DNA from: Desulfocapsa sulfexigens
Lineage (GTDB): Bacteria > Desulfobacterota > Desulfobulbia > Desulfobulbales > Desulfocapsaceae
Assembly: GCA_020721165.1 (NCBI GenBank)
Contig: DYNG01000081.1
Span: 1-5,512 of the forward strand
Reading direction: 5' to 3'
DNA: 5,512 nucleotides
Below the pieces are notes generated by a model. That model was not told the DNA's origin. It searched no databases and worked only from the letters and a program-made list of their open reading frames with translations. This document shows positions 1 to 5,512 of the stretch, piece by piece. Made by a program: the position numbers and the translations under genes. Each line of letters begins with the position of its first letter. Position 1 is the stretch's first letter.

Positions 1-51
1 CAAGACATGTCCGATAAGATTAGGCATATGGATTAATCATCCAACCGTCGT
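1..51. other. AT-richer tail downstream of the truncated murD; possible foreign junction
   Basis: About 30 of these 51 bases are A or T, unlike the GC-rich genes, and all three minus-strand frames contain stops. In the dcw order the end of murD and then ftsW would be expected here, but neither is visible. It contains short palindromes: gacatgtc (4-11), catatg (25-30) and gattaatc (31-38). It could be the terminus of an inserted element or a rearrangement or assembly junction. The window is too short to show terminal repeats or a transposase, so no element is named. Confidence 0.35.
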
Positions 52-1293
52 TTACCGCTCTCTAAACTCAAACACCTGCGCCTCGCCGATCTGGATCAAA
101 TGACGAACCTTCTGCGCCACTGACTCTCGTAACAATCTGTAATCATCCCCCTTATCCCGTCCGCCGGCAATTAAAATAACATTGCCGGCAAAATTGGCCA
201 GGGCGCTGAGCGCCGCGCCGGTATTGGTCGCCTTGGAGTCGTTATAGTAGGCGACCCCGTTCTGCTCAGCCACCAGGGCCATCCGATGCGCCGCCACCTG
301 AAAGGATTGCAGACCTCGGGCCACGGCCTCGGGAGAGCAGCCCATCGTGCGGGCCGCCAGGATCGCGGCCCCGCTGTTCAACGCCCCGGTGAACGAATCC
401 AGCAGGGTGCCCGTCAAAGGGTAATGCTCCAGCTTCCCTGACCAGAGCAGGGAGACTCCATGATCCACAATCCGGGCCTGACACTCCTCGCCATGCCCAA
501 AAAACAGGTGGGTTGCGCCACTGGGGAGACCACCGGCCAACTCCTGACACGCGGGATCATCCAGGCCCAAAATGGCTGTGTCGCCCGGCCCCTGACCGGC
601 AAAAATATTCATCTTGGCCCGCGCATACCCGGCCATAGTCCCATGCCGATCCAGATGGTCAGGGGTCACATTGAGGAGAAGGGCCACAGCCGCCTTAAAA
701 TCACCCACCGCTTCCAACTGAAAACTCGACAACTCCAACACCAGGATCTCAGCGCCTTCGGGGTTGAGCAGATACGAAAAAATCGAGGCGCCGATATTGC
801 CGCCGACAAAAACCTTCTTGCCGGCGGCGCGCAGCAGGTCGCCAATCAGGGCCGTCACCGTGGTCTTGCCATTGGTGCCGGTCACGGCCACGACCGGTTT
901 GTCCAGCAGCGGCGCGGCCAGGGCCAGTTCCCCCACGGTCGGAATCCCCAGGGAGCGGACCTCCCGCAACACCGGCAGATCGAGAGGAATGCCCGGACTG
1001 ACCAGCACCTGCTCTCCCCGCCGTAAAAATTCCAGACTATGGCCACCGCCCTCAAACTCCACCCCATGCTGGACCAAAAACTGCCAATCAGCGGCTGGCA
1101 ACTGTTTTGCCTCCCGCGCCTCCGAAACCAACGGCCGCACTCCGGCTGCCAGCAGATACCGGACTGCCGCCAGGCCGGAAACCCCAAGGCCCATCACCAC
1201 GACACTCTCGCCCCCCCTCCAGGGACATTTGATTCCAGGATCGTCCCCTGTCAGAGGGGCCCCCGGCGAAGGCTGGCTGTGCTCTTCTGTCAC
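52..1293 (-). CDS. murD: UDP-N-acetylmuramoyl-L-alanine:D-glutamate ligase MurD, C-terminally truncated
   Basis: Cytoplasmic ATP-dependent ligase that adds D-Glu to UDP-MurNAc-L-Ala. Of 413 residues, the recognisable motifs are: Rossmann-like GLGVSG (35-40), SPGIP (99-103), P-loop VTGTNGKTT (137-145), GGNIG (164-168), ELSSFQLE (187-194), NVTPDHLDRHG (208-218), probable carbamoylated Lys227 in YARAKMNIF, HRMALV (336-341), NDSKATN (351-357) and AGGRDKGDDY (376-385). Homology stops near HLIQIGEA (398-405); a short tail QVFEFRER and TAA follow. About 60 residues are missing compared with E. coli MurD (438 aa), including the SPACAS...F segment that carries C-terminal D-Glu-binding residues (S415 and F422 in E. 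coli numbering). As written the protein is probably inactive. All three frames close within the next bases, so no simple frameshift restores it inside the window. The N-terminus has about 28 extra Pro/Gly-rich residues before the nucleotide-binding fold. GTG 1293 is chosen because an in-frame TGA (1311-1309) blocks any earlier start and no ATG, GTG or TTG occurs until inside the first strand. It sits 4 nt after mraY. Confidence 0.93.
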   Translation of the reverse strand: MTEEHSQPSPGAPLTGDDPGIKCPWRGGESVVVMGLGVSGLAAVRYLLAAGVRPLVSEAREAKQLPAADWQFLVQHGVEFEGGGHSLEFLRRGEQVLVSPGIPLDLPVLREVRSLGIPTVGELALAAPLLDKPVVAVTGTNGKTTVTALIGDLLRAAGKKVFVGGNIGASIFSYLLNPEGAEILVLELSSFQLEAVGDFKAAVALLLNVTPDHLDRHGTMAGYARAKMNIFAGQGPGDTAILGLDDPACQELAGGLPSGATHLFFGHGEECQARIVDHGVSLLWSGKLEHYPLTGTLLDSFTGALNSGAAILAARTMGCSPEAVARGLQSFQVAAHRMALVAEQNGVAYYNDSKATNTGAALSALANFAGNVILIAGGRDKGDDYRLLRESVAQKVRHLIQIGEAQVFEFRER

Positions 1294-1296
1294 CGG

Positions 1297-1302
1297 CTCA
1301 CC
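1297..1302 (-). promoter_or_regulatory. Ribosome binding site overlapping the mraY stop, serving murD
   Basis: The mRNA-sense GGTGAG spans the mraY TGA (1300-1298) and is followed, 3 nt later, by the murD GTG at 1293. The spacing is shorter than optimal, so translational coupling (ribosomes finishing mraY re-initiating on murD) is the likely mode. The site supports the GTG start, since no other usable start is available in frame. Confidence 0.4.
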
Positions 1303-2377
1303 GTAATTTCAGGGTGGCCAGAGCCGCCAGGCCTAAGATGATCGAAACAATCCAGAATCTGGCCACCACCTTCGCCTCATGCCAGCCCTGTTTCTCAAAA
1401 TGATGATGAAAGGGGGCCATAAGAAAGATCCGTTTGCCCTTGGTCATTTTAAAATATCCCACCTGAAGAATGACCGACAGGGCCTCCAGCACAAAGATCC
1501 CGCCAACAATGGCCAGCAGAATCTCCTGCTTGATGATAATGGCCACCGATCCCAGGGCCCCGCCCAGGGCCAGGGCCCCGACATCACCCATGAAGATCTG
1601 GGCCGGATAGGCGTTAAACCACAAAAAACCCAGACAGGCGCCCACCAGGGTTCCACAGAAAACCGCCAGTTCACCGGCCCCGGGCACGAAGGTGATCTGC
1701 AGATAGTTGGCCAGCGCCGCATGGCCGGCCAGGTAGGAGAAAACCAGATAGACGGAGCCGGAAATCACCGTCGGCCCCGTAACCAGCCCGTCCAGACCAT
1801 CGGTCAGGTTGACCGCATTGGAGGCGCCGACAATAACCAGAACCGCAAAACCGATATAGAACCAGCCCAGATCTGGATGCAGGTTTTTGAAAAAGGGCAC
1901 GCTCAGCCGCCCGTCAAAGCCGGGATGCAAAAGCACAAACAGGCCAACCGCCGAGGCGCCGATAATCTGTAAAATCAATTTTCCCCGAGGGCTGAGCCCC
2001 TTGGTATTCTGCTTGCGCACCTTTTTCAGATCATCAATGCCGCCAATCACCCCAAAAAAGAGGGTGACAACCAGGAGCAACCAGACCATGGAATTATCCA
2101 GCCGGGCCCACAGCAGGGTGGAAACGGTCATCACCGCCAGGATCAAAACCCCGCCCATGGTGGGCACCCCCTGCTTGCTCAGATGCGTTGCCGGCCCATC
2201 ATCCCGCACCACCTGGCCAATCTGAAGTCGTCGTAAGGCCCTGATAAATGGCGGCCCCAGCACAATCATCAGCAGGAAGGCCGTGAGCGCCCCGCCCACA
2301 CTGCGCACGGTGATGTAGCGAAAGACATTGAAGCCGCTGAAACTGGTATGCAAGGGATAGAGGAGGTGATAGAGCAT
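1298..2377 (-). CDS. mraY: Phospho-N-acetylmuramoyl-pentapeptide transferase MraY
   Basis: Integral inner-membrane enzyme that transfers phospho-MurNAc-pentapeptide from UDP to undecaprenyl phosphate, giving lipid I. The protein has 359 residues, about the E. coli length, and is recognisable throughout. Visible motifs: SGFNVFRYITVR (14-25), QVVRDDGP (55-62), PTMGG (72-76), the catalytic Asp pair D115-D116 in GGIDDLKKVRKQNTKGL, NAVNLTDGLDGL (187-198, with D193 and D196), FNAYPAQIFMGDVGALALGGALG (254-276, with D265), the histidine motif PFHHHFE (322-328) and the C-terminal RFWIVSIILGLAALATLKLR. About ten hydrophobic segments fit the family's ten-helix topology, for example near 26-42, 74-91, 97-113, 133-150, 171-186, 235-254, 287-307 and 339-356. 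The start is ATG 2377, which gives the normal N-terminus; the Shine-Dalgarno is weak (GATGAG, 7-nt spacer). It lies 37 nt after murE-murF and 4 nt before murD, so co-transcription is very likely. No key residue appears missing. Confidence 0.98.
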   Translation of the reverse strand: MLYHLLYPLHTSFSGFNVFRYITVRSVGGALTAFLLMIVLGPPFIRALRRLQIGQVVRDDGPATHLSKQGVPTMGGVLILAVMTVSTLLWARLDNSMVWLLLVVTLFFGVIGGIDDLKKVRKQNTKGLSPRGKLILQIIGASAVGLFVLLHPGFDGRLSVPFFKNLHPDLGWFYIGFAVLVIVGASNAVNLTDGLDGLVTGPTVISGSVYLVFSYLAGHAALANYLQITFVPGAGELAVFCGTLVGACLGFLWFNAYPAQIFMGDVGALALGGALGSVAIIIKQEILLAIVGGIFVLEALSVILQVGYFKMTKGKRIFLMAPFHHHFEKQGWHEAKVVARFWIVSIILGLAALATLKLR

Positions 2378-2414
2378 TTTTTAACTCATCGTAAAAACTA
2401 CAGAAATAATTCGT
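2378..2414 (-). other. AT-rich intergenic spacer between murE-murF and mraY
   Basis: This 37-nt spacer is the only gap of any size between genes and is clearly more AT-rich than the coding DNA around it. I see no GC-rich stem followed by a T tract, so no intrinsic terminator, and no convincing -35/-10 pair. It holds the weak mraY ribosome binding site. Confidence 0.6.
2385..2390 (-). promoter_or_regulatory. Weak ribosome binding site of mraY
   Basis: The mRNA-sense GATGAG lies 7 nt before the mraY ATG at 2377 and is the only purine-rich stretch at the right distance. It matches the Shine-Dalgarno consensus poorly. It sits in the loop of a small, imperfect AT-rich hairpin (TTTTTAC at 2397-2391 against GTTAAAAA at 2385-2378), which is probably too weak to matter. 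Moderate-to-low efficiency initiation is an inference. Confidence 0.4.
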
Positions 2415-5400
2415 TTACTCATCCCTTCCCGCCACCAGTTGCTCAACCACCTCTTCCAGCCGCATACCCCGTGAACCTTTCAGCAGAATCCAGTCCCCGG
2501 CCTGTAAATGACCGGCGGCGACCAGCCCCCTGATCCAGGGAGCCACCGCCTGCTTGTCCGTAAAGATGTGAATCCGGGCCTGATCCATGCCGGCCTCTAC
2601 GGCGCCGGCGGCTGTGGCGGAGGCAAAATCACCATACAGAGCCAGAAAATGACAGCCCTGCCGCGCCGCGCACCGGCCGATCTCCACATGGGCGGCCTGA
2701 CTGCCAGGCCCCAGCTCCAGCATATCGCCCAGAACCGCCATCCGCCGCTCACCCGGCTGTTCGGCCAGGGTTATCAGTCCGGCCCGCATGGAGGCGGGAT
2801 TGGCGTTATAGGTGTCATTGAGCAGAAACAGGCCATCCTGGCCTTTGACCACCTGCATTCGTTTATCCACAGGCCGAAACGAGGCCAGCCCAACGGCAAT
2901 CTCGGCGATGGCGATCCCGGCGGCATGGGATATGGCCGCCGCCGCGACCGCATTGGCCACATTGTGGCCTCCGGGGACAGAGAGGATGATCGTCTCAAAC
3001 CGGTCTCCTATATGCAGACAGAAGCGCTGGCCGCCCTGTTCCGTTCGTTCAAGGGCCGAGGCCCAGACCTGCGGCCCTTCCTGACCCTCACCAGCCGCCT
3101 TGTCGCAGCCACAACTGAAAAAAATCTTTTTCTGCCGGTACTTCCCGGCACAGGCCACCACCAGGGGATCATCAAGATTGACCACCAGGGTTGTCTTTTT
3201 GCCACTGGCGGCAAAAAGCTCCTCCTTGGCCCTGGCCACCCCGTCAATGGTGCCCAGGCCCTCCAGATGGGCGGCATGAATATTGAGAATACAGGCAATA
3301 TCGGGGTCCGCAATATGGGCCAGGCGATCAATCTCACCGGCCTGATTCATGCCCATTTCCAGAATAATCGCCTTATGAGCCGGCCCCGCCGGCAATAGCG
3401 ACAGGGGGAGGCCAATGAGATTATTCAGGTTGCCCTGGGTCTTGAGCGTCTGCTCAGGATATTCCAGCCCCTCCACCACGGCAGGCCAATGCTGCTGAAA
3501 GATGGCGGCCAGCATCTCCTTCACCGTGGTTTTGCCACAACTCCCGGTTATCCCCACCACCACTGGCCTGCTGACCTCCTTCAGTAGCTGGCGGCGATAG
3601 CCCGCCAGATCGCCCAGGGCCCGCAACGAATCCGCCACCAGCAGATGCGGCATATTCGGAATTTTCTCCGCCGCCGTCTCCTGGCTGAGCACCAGCATTC
3701 CAGCGCCTGCCGCCGCGACTTGAGGCAGAAAATCATGGCCGTCACGCCGTTCACCGCGCAAGGCCACAAAAATATCCCGACTTCCCACCTTGCGACTGTC
3801 AATGACAATGGCGCCCAGCTCGACGACTCGGCGCGACCCGCCCCCGACCACGCCGCCAGTGGCCAGTCGCAGACTGTCACTCGTCCAGGCCGTCAGCCCT
3901 TTCCGGGCCTCCAGGCAATCATCAAAAAATCGTTTCCCCGCCCGGCCCTGCTGATACTGTTCATGACCCTTGCCGGCAATGAGCACAATATCATCCGCCC
4001 CGGTCACGGCAAGTGCCCGACGGATAGCCAACGACCGGTCATGAATCGTCACAAAATATTTTGCCCCCTCCTCGCCAAGCCCTCCCTGGAGCAGCCACTC
4101 CCCGGTCTGCTCAACCAGGCCGGCGGCTCGCACCCCTGACGCAATCTGGGCGACAATCGCAGTTGGCTCCTCACTGCGGGGATTATCATCGGTGAGAATC
4201 ACCAGATCACATTGTCGTCCGGCTATCTCGCCCATGATGGCCCGTTTGCCAGGATCTCGATCCCCGCCACAACCGAAAACACAGAGCAAGCGACGATGGG
4301 GCAGACGACTCAGGGCGATCAGCGCCTTTTCCAGGGCATCGGGGGTATGGGCATAATCCACAAAAACCGTGGGCCGCCAGGCTGTTTCTGCCGCCGCCGG
4401 ATAGATTCGTTGCAATCGGCCAGGGGCCCCGGCGGCTTCCCCAAGCCGGGCCGCAATAAGCGCGGCCTCAACCCCTAAGGCCCGGGCAATCCCCAGCGCC
4501 GTCTGCATATTCGTCACATTAAAATCACCCGCCAGCGAGCTGTTGATCTGCACCTGCTCCCCGCCAACCTGTAGGGAAATCGTCGTCACGAGGCAGCCAG
4601 ACTGAATATGCAGGGGAAAGATATCCCTCCCCGCCCCTTGAGTCCCAATGGGGCCGCCGCATTCACAGAGGCGCCCCCCCTGGGCCGTGACCAGGGCGGT
4701 CAAGTGGGCAACCCGCTGCTCCTCTTCCCCGTTATATTCCGGCAAACGGGCGATAACCGCAACGCCGCCCGGTCGCAGATGATCGGAAAAAAGTAGCGAC
4801 TTGGCCGCAAAATAGTCGGCCATATCATGATGATAATCCAAATGATCGCGAGAAAAACTGGTCAGGGCCACCACCGTAAACTGGAGATCCCCAAGCCGTT
4901 GCTGATCAAGGGCATGAGAAGAGACCTCCATAATCACGATGGTCACACCGGCATCAGCCATCTGCCGCAGAAGCCCCTGCAACAAGAGAGGTTCGGGAGT
5001 GGTAAAGGGGGCGGGAAAGACAAAGGAGCGTCGTTGAGCATCGCCATAGCGATAATTGACGGTGCCAATAACCCCGACCGCCAATCCCTGCTTTTTAAGG
5101 ACACTTTCAAGAAGGTAGCTGACCGTCGTTTTGCCATTGGTGCCGGTAATCCCCACCAGAGTCAGGCCTTGGGCCGGTCTCCCATACCAATTGGCCGCCA
5201 TTTGCGCATAGGCCAGATGGGTGTCATCCACCTCAAGAATGATCACGCCGCCAGGGGAAAAAGCAGGCACAGGGAAATCCGCCAGCCTGCCTTTTTCGAC
5301 CACCACCACCGCCGCCAAACCGCCCGCCACCACCTGCTGTACAAAATCATGCCCATCGCTCTTGCTGCCGGTCAGGGCAACAAACAGCGAACCCTTTTCC

Positions 5401-5512
5401 ACCTTTCGTGAATCGGCGGTTATTCCTGAAACCAACGATGTCTCAAGGGCTTTGCGCTCGCTGGAACCCCCCGCTCCATCGCCTACACTCCGCCAGGACA
5501 CGGAATCAAGCA
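2415..5512 (-). CDS. murE-murF: Bifunctional MurE-MurF: UDP-MurNAc-L-Ala-D-Glu:meso-DAP ligase fused to UDP-MurNAc-tripeptide:D-Ala-D-Ala ligase (5' end open at window edge)
   Basis: Cytoplasmic enzyme with two complete ATP-dependent Mur ligase modules in one frame. Residues are numbered from the GTG at 5501 (1028 aa). MurE half, about 1-533: N-terminal DSRKV...FVAL...DGHDF (30-53), P-loop GITGTNGKTT (117-126), EVSSHAL (192-198), probable carbamoylated Lys234 in YFAAK, GCGGDRD (410-416), the meso-DAP signature DNPR (439-442) and GKGHEQYQ (510-517). MurF half, about 538-1028: DSRKV...DGHDF (568-591), P-loop ITGSCGKTT (651-659), GNLNNLIGLPLSLL (690-703), EMGMNQAGEI (715-724), HNVANA (846-851), NDTYNANPASM (895-905) and LLKGSRGMRLEEVV (1006-1019). 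The modules meet with only about five residues between them. Each is near the usual length, so this is a fusion of two full enzymes and neither half looks decayed. The frame stays open past GTG 5501 to the edge and reads LDSV before SWRS. MurE proteins commonly begin with a similar Leu-rich helix, so the real start probably lies upstream and GTG is probably an internal Val codon. The stop is TAA; mraY follows after 37 nt. ftsI would be expected upstream. Confidence 0.96.
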   Translation of the reverse strand, partial: LDSVSWRSVGDGAGGSSERKALETSLVSGITADSRKVEKGSLFVALTGSKSDGHDFVQQVVAGGLAAVVVVEKGRLADFPVPAFSPGGVIILEVDDTHLAYAQMAANWYGRPAQGLTLVGITGTNGKTTVSYLLESVLKKQGLAVGVIGTVNYRYGDAQRRSFVFPAPFTTPEPLLLQGLLRQMADAGVTIVIMEVSSHALDQQRLGDLQFTVVALTSFSRDHLDYHHDMADYFAAKSLLFSDHLRPGGVAVIARLPEYNGEEEQRVAHLTALVTAQGGRLCECGGPIGTQGAGRDIFPLHIQSGCLVTTISLQVGGEQVQINSSLAGDFNVTNMQTALGIARALGVEAALIAARLGEAAGAPGRLQRIYPAAAETAWRPTVFVDYAHTPDALEKALIALSRLPHRRLLCVFGCGGDRDPGKRAIMGEIAGRQCDLVILTDDNPRSEEPTAIVAQIASGVRAAGLVEQTGEWLLQGGLGEEGAKYFVTIHDRSLAIRRALAVTGADDIVLIAGKGHEQYQQGRAGKRFFDDCLEARKGLTAWTSDSLRLATGGVVGGGSRRVVELGAIVIDSRKVGSRDIFVALRGERRDGHDFLPQVAAAGAGMLVLSQETAAEKIPNMPHLLVADSLRALGDLAGYRRQLLKEVSRPVVVGITGSCGKTTVKEMLAAIFQQHWPAVVEGLEYPEQTLKTQGNLNNLIGLPLSLLPAGPAHKAIILEMGMNQAGEIDRLAHIADPDIACILNIHAAHLEGLGTIDGVARAKEELFAASGKKTTLVVNLDDPLVVACAGKYRQKKIFFSCGCDKAAGEGQEGPQVWASALERTEQGGQRFCLHIGDRFETIILSVPGGHNVANAVAAAAISHAAGIAIAEIAVGLASFRPVDKRMQVVKGQDGLFLLNDTYNANPASMRAGLITLAEQPGERRMAVLGDMLELGPGSQAAHVEIGRCAARQGCHFLALYGDFASATAAGAVEAGMDQARIHIFTDKQAVAPWIRGLVAAGHLQAGDWILLKGSRGMRLEEVVEQLVAGRDE

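Larger units (their letters stand above)
1..5512 (-). other. Partial dcw operon: murE-murF, mraY, murD
   Basis: All genes lie on one strand with gaps of 37 and 4 nt and no internal promoter or terminator, so they probably belong to one transcript. The order matches the conserved dcw cluster (ftsI, murE, murF, mraY, murD, ftsW, murG, murC). Products act in the same pathway: the soluble ligases build UDP-MurNAc-pentapeptide and MraY loads it onto the lipid carrier. ftsI upstream and ftsW downstream would be expected outside the window; the abnormal end of murD leaves the downstream continuity uncertain. Confidence 0.85.

Noticed and set aside
460..1306. Plus-strand open frames opposite murD (188 and 180 codons)
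   Set aside because: They overlap conserved MurD coding sequence and each other, and give Arg/Pro/Gln-rich translations without any recognised motif.
1379..1972. A 197-codon plus-strand open frame opposite mraY
   Set aside because: The translation is polar and Gln/Gly/His-rich, the expected complement of membrane-helix codons; mraY on the other strand is unmistakable.
2361..2377. Perfect plus-strand Shine-Dalgarno AGGAGGTGAT
   Set aside because: No ATG, GTG or TTG follows at usable spacing, and the sequence is explained by mraY codons on the opposite strand.
2378..2397. AT-rich hairpin before mraY as a possible terminator or attenuator
   Set aside because: The stem is short, imperfect and almost entirely A-T, with no GC core or following T tract in the mRNA sense.
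2508..3398. A 296-codon plus-strand open frame opposite the MurF module
   Set aside because: It is antisense to clearly conserved MurF sequence, its product is low-complexity and Gly/His/Gln-rich with no recognisable fold, and no ribosome site was evident. Long antisense frames are expected in GC-rich genes.
866..5147. A 17-base direct repeat, ttgccattggtgccggt, at 866-882 and 5131-5147
   Set aside because: Both copies encode the same TGTNGK P-loop segment in MurD and MurE, so shared protein constraint explains it without a mobile repeat.

Overview
The window is a single, densely packed minus-strand stretch of a dcw (division and cell wall) cluster. Read in the direction of transcription, from high to low coordinates, it holds murE-murF as one fused gene, then mraY, then murD. 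This is the classical dcw gene order. Together the genes cover most of the late cytoplasmic and first membrane steps of peptidoglycan synthesis: MurD adds D-Glu, MurE adds the third residue, MurF adds D-Ala-D-Ala, and MraY transfers the finished phospho-MurNAc-pentapeptide to undecaprenyl phosphate to make lipid I.

The organism is most likely a Gram-negative bacterium. The MurE half carries the DNPR motif typical of meso-diaminopimelate-adding enzymes, MraY resembles the proteobacterial type closely along its length, and the DNA is fairly GC-rich. The murE-murF fusion and the general look of the proteins suggest Desulfobacterota (Desulfobulbales-like), but this is an inference from memory, not from a search.

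Layout: 5512-2415 is the bifunctional MurE-MurF. Its reading frame is open to the right edge, so the true N-terminus is probably just outside the window. 2414-2378 is a 37-nt AT-rich spacer with a weak ribosome binding site. 2377-1298 is a complete mraY. After 4 nt, 1293-52 is murD, starting at GTG. 51-1 is a short AT-richer tail with stops in all three minus-strand frames. No promoter or convincing terminator is visible, as expected inside an operon. No RNA gene, CRISPR array or complete mobile element is present. The long plus-strand open frames are shadows of these genes.

Two points merit a second look. The MurE and MurF halves are joined with almost no linker. MurD stops about 60 residues early, losing the end of its C-terminal domain next to a compositionally different tail; this suggests a breakpoint (mobile-element insertion, rearrangement or chimeric assembly) at about 52-80. 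I see no clearly undescribed system here; the window is otherwise an ordinary cell-wall operon.
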